Shown here piece by piece: positions 49,919 through 59,717 of a DNA stretch of 64,000 nucleotides (positions are counted from its first letter, which is position 1; each line of letters starts with the position of its first letter). Source of the stretch: Erythrobacter sp047872805 (GTDB taxonomy: Bacteria; Pseudomonadota; Alphaproteobacteria; Sphingomonadales; Sphingomonadaceae); contig NZ_JBLQUK010000003.1 in assembly GCF_047872805.1 (NCBI RefSeq), positions 124,001 to 188,000 of the forward strand, given 5' to 3'. The notes beneath the pieces were generated by a model. That model was not told where the DNA came from. It saw nothing but the letters and a program-made list of their open reading frames with translations, and did not search any database. A program made the translations under genes and the position numbers.

Positions 49919-50707
49919 ATGCAACAGGCGGAAGATTTTCGGACCATCTGCGCGGCGCTCGATGCGCTGCTGTCGGAATTGAGCGATGCGGATTTTGCGC
50001 GGCCGACCGCGTTCAAGCGATGGACCATCGAAGAAATATTGCGCCATCTGCATGTCTGGAACCGCGCAGCCCTGTTGTCGCTGCATGGGCCGGACGATTT
50101 TTCCGACTTCATGCAATCGGTCGGTGCATCGCGCGGGCTCAATTTCAGGGAGTTTGAAAAAGAGCACTGCGATGATCTGAGCGGGCGCGAGTTGTTGGTG
50201 GCTTGGCGTGAGTTTTATCCCGCGCTGGCGGATGCCTTTGCCGAGGCCGATCCCAAGGCGCGCGTGCCATGGGCCGGGCCGAGCATGAGTGCGCGATCAT
50301 CGATCACCGCGCGATTGATGGAAACATGGTCGCATGCGCAGGCGATCTATGATGAATTGGGACAGGATCGCCTGCCCAGCGATGCGGTCGCCAACATCGT
50401 CGTTCTGGGGCTCAACACCTATGGCTGGACCTTTGCCAATCGCGGGCTGGAGCCGCCCGAGCCGCGTCCGCAACTGGTGCTCACCTTGCCTTCGGGCGCG
50501 GTCCAGAGCTTTGGTGAGGAGGCCGGGGAGGAGCGCATCGAAGGCTCCGCCGAAGAGTTTTGTCAGGTCGTCACTCAATGCCGCAACATCGCGGACACCG
50601 CGTTGATGGTGCGCGGTGAAAATGCCGCGCGCTGGATGGCCATGGCGCAATGTTTTGCCGGTCCGCCGCAAGACCCACCGCCGCCGGGAACGCGGCGCAA
50701 GAAATGA
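49919..50707 (+). CDS. TIGR03084-type DinB-like metal-binding protein
   Basis: 262 residues with a DinB / maleylpyruvate-isomerase four-helix fold. Likely metal-site His residues are in EEILRHLHVWNRAALLS and METWSHAQAIYDELG, with WAGPSMSARSSITARLMETW between them. It has a C-terminal domain with TLPSGAVQSFGEEAG. The family is found beside acyl-CoA enzymes, and here its stop overlaps the start of an acyl-CoA dehydrogenase (ATGA), so the two are co-translated. The reaction is unknown. ATG 49919 is supported by GGGAA upstream. Confidence 0.82.
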   Translation: MQQAEDFRTICAALDALLSELSDADFARPTAFKRWTIEEILRHLHVWNRAALLSLHGPDDFSDFMQSVGASRGLNFREFEKEHCDDLSGRELLVAWREFYPALADAFAEADPKARVPWAGPSMSARSSITARLMETWSHAQAIYDELGQDRLPSDAVANIVVLGLNTYGWTFANRGLEPPEPRPQLVLTLPSGAVQSFGEEAGEERIEGSAEEFCQVVTQCRNIADTALMVRGENAARWMAMAQCFAGPPQDPPPPGTRRKK

Positions 50708-52356
50708 CCGACTGGATCGCTTCCGCGCAGCAGGCCTGCATGGCGCTGGGTCGGTACCGCGATGCAGTGCGCGCCGCCGTCGCCGCCATCGCCGCTCCGG
50801 ATAGCAAGCCCGATGCGGCGCTGGTGCAACAGCATCAACGCCAAGTCCATGGGCTGGCATGGATCGGCACGACCATCGCCGCGCTCGAAGCTTTGACCGA
50901 TTGGGCCGCGGCGTCGCAGCGGGCCGAGCGCTTTGGCGAAGTGGATGAATTGGTGCTGCGCATCGGCTTTGGTGAATATTGCCAGCAATTGCTGAGTGCA
51001 CTGGCGATGAGCCAGAGCGAATATATTCGCCCGCAAGAGATGGGCACGGCAGCGCAGGCCGAATCCTTGCGCAGCGACCCCGCGACCGCGCGTTTCCTTT
51101 CCGCTGGCAACACCGCCGAAACGCGCGCGCGGCTCACCGCGCTGTTTGCCCAAGGTGCGCGGCCGGATGAGGCGTTTGGCGACGAAACGCTCGACATGAT
51201 CCGCGATCAATTCCGAGCGTTCACCGCAGACCGAATCGCGCCCCATGCCCATGCTTGGCACCTTGCCGACGATCTGATCCCGATAGCCGTGGTTGAAGAA
51301 ATGGCGCAGCTTGGTGTGTTCGGCGTCTGCATCGCCGAGGAATACGGCGGGCTGGGGCTGGGCAAAGCCGCAATGTGTCTGGTTTCCGAAGAATTGTCGC
51401 GCGGGTGGATTTGCGCAGGTTCGCTCGGCACGAGGTCAGAGATTGCGGGCGAATTGATCGGAGAAAACGGCACACCTGCACAAAAGGCGAAGTTCCTGCC
51501 GAAAATCGCCGATGGGTCGATACTGCCCACCGCCGTCTTTACCGAGCCCGACACCGGATCGGACCTTGCCTCGGTCAGGACACGCGGGGTCAGGCAAGTG
51601 GATGGAAGCTGGCAAATCAGCGGGGCAAAGACGTGGATCACCCATGCCGCGCGCGCCGATCTGATGACGGTGCTGTGCCGCACCGATCCCGAAACACCCG
51701 GCTATGGCGGACTGTCGATGATGCTCGCGGAAAAGACGCGCGGGACCGATGCTGTGCCGTTCCCCGATCCGGGCATCGACGGCAGCGAGATTGAGGTTCT
51801 CGGATACCGGGGCATGAAAGAATATGCGCTGGGCTTTGATGGTTTTGCCGTGTCCTGTGAAGGATTGCTGGGCGGGGCAGAGGGGCAGGGTTTCAAGCAG
51901 TTGATGCGGACCTTTGAAAGCGCCCGGATCCAGACCGCCGCGCGCGCTATTGGCGTGGCGTGGAATGCGTTTGACCTCGCGCTGAATTATGCAGCGGAGC
52001 GCAGGCAATTCGGTCAAAACCTGCTGGCATTCCCGCGCGTGTCGGACAAGCTGGCGTTGATGGCGACGGAAACCGTGATGGCGCGCGAACTGACTTACCG
52101 CGCTGCTCGGCAAAAGGACAAAGGCGAACGCTGCGATATCGCCGCGGGCATGGCCAAACTGCTCGCTGCGCGCACCGCATGGAGCAGTGCCGACAACGCG
52201 CTGCAAATACACGGCGGCAATGGTTATGCGCTCGAATATGAGATCAGCCGAGTGTTTTGCGACGCGCGCATTCTCAACATCTTTGAAGGCGCTGGCGAGA
52301 TTCAGGCGCAGGTGATCGGGCGCGGCTTGCTCAGTGAAGGGCAGACCGCGCCATAG
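50704..52356 (+). CDS. Acyl-CoA dehydrogenase with long N-terminal extension
   Basis: 550 residues. The acyl-CoA dehydrogenase core occupies about residues 165-545: GVFGVCIAEEYGGLGLGKAA, the FAD/substrate segments AVFTEPDTGSDLASVRT and ISGAKTWITHAARADL, YAAERRQFGQNLLAFPRVSD and LQIHGGNGYALEYEISRVFC. About 160 extra helical residues at the N-terminus (MTDWIASAQQACMALGRYRD) are not part of the usual 380-residue enzyme; part of it resembles the helical region used by some ACADs for dimer contacts. It oxidises an acyl-CoA to the 2-enoyl-CoA, with electrons passed to ETF. The substrate is unknown. Confidence 0.92.
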   Translation: MTDWIASAQQACMALGRYRDAVRAAVAAIAAPDSKPDAALVQQHQRQVHGLAWIGTTIAALEALTDWAAASQRAERFGEVDELVLRIGFGEYCQQLLSALAMSQSEYIRPQEMGTAAQAESLRSDPATARFLSAGNTAETRARLTALFAQGARPDEAFGDETLDMIRDQFRAFTADRIAPHAHAWHLADDLIPIAVVEEMAQLGVFGVCIAEEYGGLGLGKAAMCLVSEELSRGWICAGSLGTRSEIAGELIGENGTPAQKAKFLPKIADGSILPTAVFTEPDTGSDLASVRTRGVRQVDGSWQISGAKTWITHAARADLMTVLCRTDPETPGYGGLSMMLAEKTRGTDAVPFPDPGIDGSEIEVLGYRGMKEYALGFDGFAVSCEGLLGGAEGQGFKQLMRTFESARIQTAARAIGVAWNAFDLALNYAAERRQFGQNLLAFPRVSDKLALMATETVMARELTYRAARQKDKGERCDIAAGMAKLLAARTAWSSADNALQIHGGNGYALEYEISRVFCDARILNIFEGAGEIQAQVIGRGLLSEGQTAP

Positions 52357-52358
52357 GC

Positions 52359-53150
52359 CTAGCGCCCCTTGAACACCGGCTTGCGTTTTTCGAGGAAGGA
52401 TTTGCCGCCTTCGACTGCGTCCTCGCTCGACCCGGCAAGGCGCTGACCCTCGGCCTCCATCATCAAAGCGGTGTTAAGGTCGCATTGCAGGCCCTGACGC
52501 AAATTCGCCTTCATCCGCGCGAGCGCCTTGGTCGGGCCGGCGGCCAGCCGCTGCGCAATGGCACCGGCTTCGCTGGCCAGCGCATCATCCTCTACGCATT
52601 TGGTGATGAGGCCGATCCGCTCCGCTTCCTCGCCATAGATGCGTTCGCCTAGCATCATCATGCGGGTGGCCTGTGCCAAGCCCGCAAGGCGCGGCAATAT
52701 CCAGCTAGATCCGCCATCGGGGACCAGCCCGATATTGACGAAGGCCTGCAGGAAATATCCGCTTTTGCCCGCGATCACGAAATCGCCTGCCAGCGCAATC
52801 GAACAGCCGATCCCTGCCGCCGGGCCATTGACCGCGGTCACGACCGGGATCGGCAGGTTCCACAGCGCCGCCATCATCGGATTGTAGCTCTGTTGAAGCA
52901 CGGTGTACGATCGGTCACCGCCCGAAATAGACTGGCTGCTATCGCGTCCCCCGGCGAGGTCAGCGCCCGAACAAAACGCCCGCCCTTCGCCAGTAATCAA
53001 CAAGGCGCGGGCATCGCCGAGATCGCGGATCGCTGCGAAAATCTCATCCGCCATCGCCGGAGGGCAGGCGTTGAGCCGCTCGGGCCGGTTGAGCGTCAGA
53101 CGCGCAACATCGCCGCTGCGTTCCAACCGTAGGGTTTCGTAATCGGCCAT
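52359..53150 (-). CDS. Enoyl-CoA hydratase/isomerase (PaaG-like)
   Basis: 263 residues, crotonase fold: LTLNRPERLNACPPAMADEI, the oxyanion-hole GEGRAFCSGADLAGG, VNGPAAGIGCSIALAGDFVI, and VNIGLVPDGGSSWILPRLAG with the Asp of isomerase-type members such as PaaG. It hydrates or isomerises a CoA-bound enoyl compound in the cytoplasm. ATG 53150 begins the conserved N-terminus. It converges with the acyl-CoA dehydrogenase (2 bases apart), which suggests a shared pathway, and is divergent from the oxoprolinase operon. Confidence 0.93.
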   Translation of the reverse strand: MADYETLRLERSGDVARLTLNRPERLNACPPAMADEIFAAIRDLGDARALLITGEGRAFCSGADLAGGRDSSQSISGGDRSYTVLQQSYNPMMAALWNLPIPVVTAVNGPAAGIGCSIALAGDFVIAGKSGYFLQAFVNIGLVPDGGSSWILPRLAGLAQATRMMMLGERIYGEEAERIGLITKCVEDDALASEAGAIAQRLAAGPTKALARMKANLRQGLQCDLNTALMMEAEGQRLAGSSEDAVEGGKSFLEKRKPVFKGR

Positions 53151-53329
53151 CGTCCTGTCACTCCCAAATGCAAAAACTGTTTCACTGCACTCACCCAAAC
53201 TCGTTGCGAAAAGCAACCTCTCAAATTGTGGGTTGGTGCCGGGGGGCTGCGATTGACCTTGCGCGGCGCGCTTGCGAAGAGGATCGAGGCTGGTCATTCA
53301 GCCAACTGCAAAAAGGAATTTCGCACAGC

Positions 53330-56300
53330 ATGAGCGCCTGGCGTTTTGCCATTGATCGCGGGGGCACCTTTACCGACGTGGTGGCGGTGACGCCCGATGG
53401 CCGAACGGTCACCGGCAAGCTGCTGTCAGAGGCACCGGGCAACTATGCCGATGCAGCAAGCGAAGCGGTGCGGCGGATGATGGCGGAACACGGCGCGGCA
53501 CCGATCGCCGATTTGCGCATCGGCACCACGGTCGCCACCAACGCGCTGCTCGAACGCAAGGGCGAACGGCTGGCGCTGGCGATCACGGCTGGATTTGGCG
53601 ATGCGATACGGATCGGGACGCAGGCCCGACCAGAGATTTTTGCGCGCCATATTGTGCTGTCCGAACAATTGCCCGCGCGCGTGATCGAAATTGCGGAGCG
53701 TGTCAGCGCAGAGGGGGATGTGCTAAAGCCGCTCGATGAAGATGCCGCGCGGGCGCAATTTGAAGCGCTGCGAGGCGATGGCTTCGATGCGCTGGCGATA
53801 GTGTTGATGCATGGTTGGCGGCACCGCGATCACGAACAGCGGTTGTCCGATCTTGCCCGCGAATTGGGCTTTGCGCAGATCAGCGTCAGCCATGAGGTCG
53901 CGCCGCTCATCAAACTGATCCCGCGCGGTGATACGACCATTGTCGATGCCTATCTTTCGCCGGTTCTGCGGCGCTACACCGACACTTTGCGCGCTGAGCT
54001 GCCCGGAGCAGCGCGGCTGCGGTTCATGCAATCCAACGGCGGACTTGCCGAAGTCGGCGCGTTTCGCGGCAAGGATGCGATCCTGTCCGGCCCGGCAGGC
54101 GGAGTGGTGGGCATGGTCGCGGCGTGCGAACCGCTTGGCCACCGCAAACTGATCGGCTTTGATATGGGCGGGACCAGCACCGATGTCGCGCATTACGCCG
54201 GACAGCTTGAACTGACCGGAGAGAGCGTGGTCGCAGGCGTGCGGGTTGCGGCACCGATGATGCAGATCCACACCGTCGCTGCGGGCGGGGGGTCGATTTG
54301 CAGCTTTGACGGCGCGCGGTTTCGCGTTGGACCCGAAAGCGCGGGCGCCGATCCGGGGCCGGCGTGCTATCGCAAGGGCGGTCCGCTGACTGTCACCGAT
54401 TGCAATCTGGTTCTCGGCAGGATCGATCCGGCTTTCTTTCCCAGCGTATTCGGCCCAGACGGCGACGAAGCGCTTGACCCGGATGCAGCGCGCGCCGCGC
54501 TGGAAGCGGTGGCGCAAAGTCTTCCCGAACCCAAAGCCCTATCCGAAGTGGCTGAAGGTTTCCTCGCCATCGCGGTCGACAATATGGCCAATGCGATCCG
54601 CAAGATATCGGTGGCGCGCGGGCATGACATCACCGCCTATGCGCTGGCGTGTTTCGGCGGCGCGGGCGGACAACATGCCTGTATGGTCGCCGATCAATTG
54701 GGGATCGAGACGGTGCTGGTGCACCCGCTGGCCGGGATGCTGTCCGCCTATGGAATCGGCCTCGCCCCGGTAAAGGCGATCCGCGAGGTCAGCCTGGTGC
54801 GCCCCTTGGAAGAGAGCTTTGCCGCCAGCCTCGCGGAACTGGAGGCCGAAGCGCTGGGCGCGCTGACGCAGCAGGGCATCGCCAAATCCGATATAATATT
54901 GGAACGCCGTGCGCGTTTGCGGTTTGAAGGAAGCGATTCGATGATCCCGGTTGCTTGCAGCAATGCCGCCGAGATGGCTGAGCAATTCCGCAAGCTGCAC
55001 CGTCAGCGTTTTGGCTACACCAGCGACAGCGCCGCGATTATCGTAGAGGCGCTGAGCGTGGAGGCAAACGGCAGGTCCGGCGGAATCGGCGCGGTCAGCC
55101 CTGATCTTGCTGCCAGCACTGCAGAATCTTCGGGCGATTGGCGCGTTCTTCAACGCTGCTTGGTGCAACCGGGGGAGGTCGCGGCGGGACCCGTTCTGAT
55201 CATCGACCCCGGTTCGACCACTGTGGTGGAGTCGGGCTGGCAAGCGCAATTGGCGGACGAAGGCAGTCTGGTCCTGACCCGCGCCGAACCCCTCACCCGC
55301 GACCGCGCGGCGGGGACCGAGGTCGATCCGGTGCGGCTGGAGATATTCAACAATCTGTTCATGGCGATTGCCGAGGAAATGGGCGTGGTGCTGCAATCCA
55401 CCGCGACCTCGGTCAACATCAAGGAACGGCTCGATTTTTCCTGCGCGCTGTTTGATGCAGACGGCGCGCTGATCGCCAATGCGCCGCATATACCGGTGCA
55501 TCTCGGGTCGATGGGTGACAGCGTCGCACGGGTGATCGAAGCGCGCGGAGGTCAGGATGGCGGGCGCGATGGCCGAGGGTTCCGGCGCGGCGACGCCTAT
55601 GTGCTCAACGATCCCTATCGCGGCGGAACGCACCTGCCCGACATCACCGTGATCGTTCCGGTGTTTTACGGAGAAGACGGCGGAGAGCCAGACGCCTTTG
55701 TCGCCGCGCGCGGGCACCACGCCGATATTGGCGGGATCGCGCCGGGATCAATGCCGCCCGAAAGCCGCACTATCGCAGAGGAAGGTGTCCTCATCGACAA
55801 CCTCCTGTTGGTGGATGAGGGAGCATTCCAAGAAACGGCGGTGCGCGCTGTGCTTGCCGAAAATGAACACCCTGCGCGCAATCCGGCGCGCAACCTGTCC
55901 GATCTGCGCGCGCAGCTTGCCGCCTGCACTCGCGGCGCAGAATTGCTCTCCGGCGCGGCGCAGGAACACGGCGCGGAGGTGGTCGCGGCCTATATGCGCC
56001 ACGTTATCGCCAATGCAGAAGAAAGTGTGCGCCGCCTGCTCGACCGGCTGGAGGATGGCGCATTCGCCTATCCGATGGATAATGGCGCGGTCATCAGGGT
56101 CGCCATTCGTATCGACCGAAAGGCTCGCGCTGCGACGTTCGATTTCACCGGGACCAGCGACCAATTGCCCGGAAACTTCAACGCCCCGCGATCAATCACC
56201 AGAGCTGCCGCGCTTTATGTTCTGCGGACATTGATCGACGATGCGATCCCGATGAACGATGGATGTTTGAAGCCGGTGGAACTGATCGTGCCCGAAGGCT

Positions 56301-56884
56301 CGATGCTCAACCCCCGGCCCGGTGCCGCTGTGGTGGCAGGCAATGTCGAAACCAGTCAGGCGGTGACAGACGCCTTGTTTGCGGCCACCAGCAGGCTCGC
56401 GCCGAGCCAGGGCACGATGAACAATTTCACCTTCGGCAATTCCGAACATCAATATTACGAAACGATCTGCGGCGGTTCGGGGGCCGGGCCCGACCATGAC
56501 GGGACCAGCGCGGTGCAGACCCACATGACCAACAGCCGTCTGACCGATCCCGAAATCCTCGAAAGCCGGTTGCCGGTGCGGCTGGACCGGTTCGCAATTC
56601 GGCGCGGGTCGGGCGGAACAGGGCGGCAGCGCGGCGGTGACGGGGTCGAGCGCCGCGTGACCTTTCTTCAGCCGATGCGCGCCAATATGCTGGCCAATCG
56701 TCGCAAGGTGGCTCCGCACGGGATTTGCGGCGGCGGCGATGCACAGGCAGGACGCAACTGGGTTGAGCGCGCAGATGGCTCGCGCGAGGAATTGAGCGCC
56801 ACCGCATCGGCAGAGATGCAGCCGGGCGATACATTTGTGATCCTGACGCCGGGCGGCGGGGGCTTTGGGGAGGAATTGGGATGA
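53330..56884 (+). CDS. 5-oxoprolinase (ATP-hydrolysing), fused HyuA-HyuB type
   Basis: 1184 residues in one chain. The N-terminal HyuA half (hydantoinase A, ASKHA-like ATPase fold) begins WRFAIDRGGTFTDVVAVTPD with DLRIGTTVATNALLERKGER and LIGFDMGGTSTDVAHYAG; the HyuB half starts near residue 665 (VDPVRLEIFNNLFMAIAEEM) with VLNDPYRGGTHLPDITVIVP and FTFGNSEHQYYETICGGSGA. It opens 5-oxoproline to L-glutamate using ATP in the cytoplasm. ATG 53330 gives the standard start. It overlaps the DUF969 transporter gene (ATGA). N-methylhydantoinase or acetone carboxylase relatives are less likely because of length and partners. Confidence 0.93.
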   Translation: MSAWRFAIDRGGTFTDVVAVTPDGRTVTGKLLSEAPGNYADAASEAVRRMMAEHGAAPIADLRIGTTVATNALLERKGERLALAITAGFGDAIRIGTQARPEIFARHIVLSEQLPARVIEIAERVSAEGDVLKPLDEDAARAQFEALRGDGFDALAIVLMHGWRHRDHEQRLSDLARELGFAQISVSHEVAPLIKLIPRGDTTIVDAYLSPVLRRYTDTLRAELPGAARLRFMQSNGGLAEVGAFRGKDAILSGPAGGVVGMVAACEPLGHRKLIGFDMGGTSTDVAHYAGQLELTGESVVAGVRVAAPMMQIHTVAAGGGSICSFDGARFRVGPESAGADPGPACYRKGGPLTVTDCNLVLGRIDPAFFPSVFGPDGDEALDPDAARAALEAVAQSLPEPKALSEVAEGFLAIAVDNMANAIRKISVARGHDITAYALACFGGAGGQHACMVADQLGIETVLVHPLAGMLSAYGIGLAPVKAIREVSLVRPLEESFAASLAELEAEALGALTQQGIAKSDIILERRARLRFEGSDSMIPVACSNAAEMAEQFRKLHRQRFGYTSDSAAIIVEALSVEANGRSGGIGAVSPDLAASTAESSGDWRVLQRCLVQPGEVAAGPVLIIDPGSTTVVESGWQAQLADEGSLVLTRAEPLTRDRAAGTEVDPVRLEIFNNLFMAIAEEMGVVLQSTATSVNIKERLDFSCALFDADGALIANAPHIPVHLGSMGDSVARVIEARGGQDGGRDGRGFRRGDAYVLNDPYRGGTHLPDITVIVPVFYGEDGGEPDAFVAARGHHADIGGIAPGSMPPESRTIAEEGVLIDNLLLVDEGAFQETAVRAVLAENEHPARNPARNLSDLRAQLAACTRGAELLSGAAQEHGAEVVAAYMRHVIANAEESVRRLLDRLEDGAFAYPMDNGAVIRVAIRIDRKARAATFDFTGTSDQLPGNFNAPRSITRAAALYVLRTLIDDAIPMNDGCLKPVELIVPEGSMLNPRPGAAVVAGNVETSQAVTDALFAATSRLAPSQGTMNNFTFGNSEHQYYETICGGSGAGPDHDGTSAVQTHMTNSRLTDPEILESRLPVRLDRFAIRRGSGGTGRQRGGDGVERRVTFLQPMRANMLANRRKVAPHGICGGGDAQAGRNWVERADGSREELSATASAEMQPGDTFVILTPGGGGFGEELG

Positions 56885-57576
56885 ACTATTGGCCCTTGCT
56901 CGGCATCGGGCTGGTGGTGATCGGCTTTGCGCTGCGGTTTAACCCGCTGATGGTGGTGGTCGGAGCGGCACTGGCCACCGGGCTGCTTGCGGGACTGGAC
57001 CTTGTGGCGGTGGTCGAGGCGCTGGGAAAGGCGTTCAACGACAATCGCTATATCTCGGTCACGTGGATCATCCTGCCGGTGATCGGTCTGCTGGAACGCC
57101 ACGGATTGCAGCAACGGGCAAGGGCGGTGATCGAAAGCGTGCGCGGGGCGACCATGGGCAAACTGCTGGTCATTTATCTCGGCTTTCGCCAGATCACTGC
57201 GGCGCTGGGGATGAAGGATATTGGCGGGCACCCTCAAGCTGTGCGTCCGCTGGTTGCCCCGATGGCAGAAGCAGCGGCGGAAAAGTCGCATGGGAAACTG
57301 GCAGATGGAGACCGCGAGCAGGTGCTGGCGATGGCGGCGGCGACCGACAATGTGGGGCTGTTCTTCGGCGAAGATATTTTCTTCGCTATCGCTTCTATCT
57401 TGTTGATACAGGGTGTTTTTGAGTCGTATGGTTATCCCTTGACCCCGCTTGAACTGTCGGTCTGGGCGATACCGACCGCAATCTGCGCCTTCATAATCCA
57501 TGGGTGGCGGATCAATGCACTCGACCGGCGGCTTGGTCGGGCATCGGGCAGGGTTGTTGGCGGAGCCCTGTCATGA
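56881..57576 (+). CDS. 5-oxoproline transporter, DUF969 subunit
   Basis: 231 residues, membrane protein with about five to six hydrophobic segments (LLGIGLVVIGFALRFNPLMV, TWIILPVIGLLERHGLQQ, FFAIASILLIQGVFESYGYP). DUF969 proteins always occur with DUF979 partners and are now named as one half of a 5-oxoproline transporter. Here the pair directly follows 5-oxoprolinase, which supports that function. Both ends overlap neighbouring genes by 4 bases. Confidence 0.88.
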   Translation: MNYWPLLGIGLVVIGFALRFNPLMVVVGAALATGLLAGLDLVAVVEALGKAFNDNRYISVTWIILPVIGLLERHGLQQRARAVIESVRGATMGKLLVIYLGFRQITAALGMKDIGGHPQAVRPLVAPMAEAAAEKSHGKLADGDREQVLAMAAATDNVGLFFGEDIFFAIASILLIQGVFESYGYPLTPLELSVWAIPTAICAFIIHGWRINALDRRLGRASGRVVGGALS

Positions 57577-58523
57577 TCACCTATGAATGGCTCTATTGGC
57601 TCGCGGGAGCATTCTTTGCGGTCTGGTCCATTCTCAGCCTGCGCGACGGACGGTTCGGCAATGCTGCGTTCTGGGGTCTGCTGGCGGCCAGCTTTTTCCT
57701 CGGCAGCCACCTTTCCGACCTCGCCAATGGAGTGCTTGTGCTGGCGCTGGTGGCGATTGCCGGAATGGGCGGGCTGAAGCGCAGCGAACCGGCCACGACG
57801 TCCGCCATGGAGCGCGACAATTTCTCAAAAATCCTTGGCAATAGATTGTTTATCCCTGCACTTATTGTTCCAATCACGGCTGTCGCGGGCACTTTGCTCT
57901 ACAATTACACGCCCATGTCCGAGACAGGCCTGTTTGAGGCGCGGCGGGAAACTTTGATCCTGTTCGGGATCGGCGTGGTGATCGCTTTGATCGCGGCCAT
58001 GGCGTGGCTCAAGCCGCCGTTGCTTGCCCCTGCGGAGGAAGGGCGGAGACTGATCGATTCAATCGGCTGGGCGGCAATTCTGCCGCAAATGCTGGCGGCT
58101 TTGGGCGCGGTGTTCGCGCTCGCGGGAGTGGGCGAGATTATCGGCGGTGCCGCCCAAAGCGCGATCCCCGAAGGCAGCATCGTGCTGACCGTGATCGTCT
58201 ATGCGCTGGGCATGGCCTTGTTCACGATGATCATGGGCAACGCCTTTGCGGCATTCCCGGTGATGGCAGCGGCGATCGGGATACCCTTGCTGGTGGAGAC
58301 CTATGACGGCAATCCGGCAGTGATCGGGGCGGTCGGGATGCTGGCTGGATTTTGCGGCACCTTGCTCACCCCGATGGCCGCCAATTTCAACATCGTGCCC
58401 GCTGCGCTGCTCGAACTGAAGGACCAGAACGCGGTCATCCGCCAACAGGTCGGCACGGCGGTGCCGCTATGGGTGTGCAATGTCGCGATCATCTATGTCG
58501 GAGCGTTTCTGCTGTGGAACTGA
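57573..58523 (+). CDS. 5-oxoproline transporter, DUF979 subunit
   Basis: 316 residues, about nine membrane helices (LYWLAGAFFAVWSILSL, IPALIVPITAVAGTLLYNY, ETLILFGIGVVIALIAAMAW), with the conserved MIMGNAFAAFPVMAAAIG and GFCGTLLTPMAANFNIVPAA near the C-terminus. It is the obligate partner of the DUF969 protein, with overlapping genes (ATGA). Together they would import 5-oxoproline for the oxoprolinase upstream. Confidence 0.88.
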   Translation: MITYEWLYWLAGAFFAVWSILSLRDGRFGNAAFWGLLAASFFLGSHLSDLANGVLVLALVAIAGMGGLKRSEPATTSAMERDNFSKILGNRLFIPALIVPITAVAGTLLYNYTPMSETGLFEARRETLILFGIGVVIALIAAMAWLKPPLLAPAEEGRRLIDSIGWAAILPQMLAALGAVFALAGVGEIIGGAAQSAIPEGSIVLTVIVYALGMALFTMIMGNAFAAFPVMAAAIGIPLLVETYDGNPAVIGAVGMLAGFCGTLLTPMAANFNIVPAALLELKDQNAVIRQQVGTAVPLWVCNVAIIYVGAFLLWN

Positions 58524-59518
58524 CCGAGGCGCTCGCGCGCAAATTCGCGCAAACCGCACTTGGCCATGTGGCGCGCGAATATCCGAACAAGCTCGATCAT
58601 GTGATGGGCGGGGATGCGGATGCGTCGACCCCGCGTGAATTGCATCCGGCATTCTTTGGCAGTTATGACTGGCATTCCTGCGTCCACGGCTGGTGGACGC
58701 TGCTGACGCTGAGGCGGCTCTGGCCGGAGATGCCGGAGGCGGCGCAGATCGACGCATTGGCGCAGACGACCTTTACCGATCCTAATCTTGCCGAGGAACT
58801 CGCTTATATTGAGCGGCCTGACGCGCGCGGGTTTGAGCGGCCGTATGGCTGGGCCTGGCTGCTGTTCCTGCATCACGAAGCGGCCCGGCACAAGGACCGA
58901 GCATGGGCACAGCGGCTGGAGCCATTGGCAAACACCTTCGTTGAGCGGTTCAAGACCTATCTTCCCATTCTGACCTATCCGATCACGGTGGGGACGCATT
59001 ACAACACCGCCTTTGCGCTGGCGTTGACCCGAGATTGGGCCGATGAACGCGATCCTGACCTTCTAAGATTAATTGATAGGTGGGCAAATCAAGCCTTTGA
59101 TAGTAAATCACACTATACAGGATGGGAACCGGGAGGTGACGAATTTCTGTCGCCTGTGCTGACCGCATCATTGCTTATGAGCAAAGTCATGCCCCGGGAC
59201 CAATTTGAGCCTTGGTTTGATCGTCTGGTTGTCAGCAATGGCTGGCTTGAGCGCGAATGTCACCCGGTCACCGTGTCGGACCGGAGCGACGGCAAGATCG
59301 CACATCTCGACGGACTCAACCTCAGCCGGGCGTGGTGCCTGCGCGGAATTGCGGCGACGCTTGGGCAATCCGAATCGTCCACCCTGCTTGAATCGCGCGC
59401 AAAGGCGCATTTCGATGCCGCGCTGCCGCATGTGGCAGGCGATTACATGGGCGAACACTGGCTGGCGAGTTTTGCCTTGCTGGCGATGCTGGCGGATCAG
59501 CAATCCAATCTGCGATGA
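58514..59518 (+). CDS. DUF2891 family protein
   Basis: 334 residues, predicted all-helical (alpha/alpha toroid-like) with many Trp and His: YPNKLDHVMGGDADASTPRE, GSYDWHSCVHGWWTLLTLRR, YGWAWLLFLHHEAARHKDRA, WEPGGDEFLSPVLTASLLM. DUF2891 members commonly sit next to DUF969/DUF979 transporters, as here, but their reaction is not known; a role in 5-oxoproline release or processing is inference. The start is GTG 58514, overlapping the DUF979 stop by 10 bases; no ATG gives the family N-terminus. Confidence 0.82.
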   Translation: MELTEALARKFAQTALGHVAREYPNKLDHVMGGDADASTPRELHPAFFGSYDWHSCVHGWWTLLTLRRLWPEMPEAAQIDALAQTTFTDPNLAEELAYIERPDARGFERPYGWAWLLFLHHEAARHKDRAWAQRLEPLANTFVERFKTYLPILTYPITVGTHYNTAFALALTRDWADERDPDLLRLIDRWANQAFDSKSHYTGWEPGGDEFLSPVLTASLLMSKVMPRDQFEPWFDRLVVSNGWLERECHPVTVSDRSDGKIAHLDGLNLSRAWCLRGIAATLGQSESSTLLESRAKAHFDAALPHVAGDYMGEHWLASFALLAMLADQQSNLR

Positions 59519-59717
59519 CCGTCCGGTAAGCGCAACCCACTGATCGATCGGTAAAATCCCGCAAGGTTAAAGCACGTTGGTGCGAAAAAGCGGATCGCAT
59601 ATGTGACCGCGTTAACCTTGCTCAATTGTAAAATCATGTCTCCAAACCCGCAGAACTCCGGGACTTGGCGAGTATCGCTAAACGTTTGCTAACCATTGCC
59701 CCGTATTCGCCCTAGGC

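Noticed and set aside
54539..55720. Minus-strand frame of 393 codons inside 5-oxoprolinase
   Set aside because: Antisense shadow; the plus-strand enzyme is continuous and complete.
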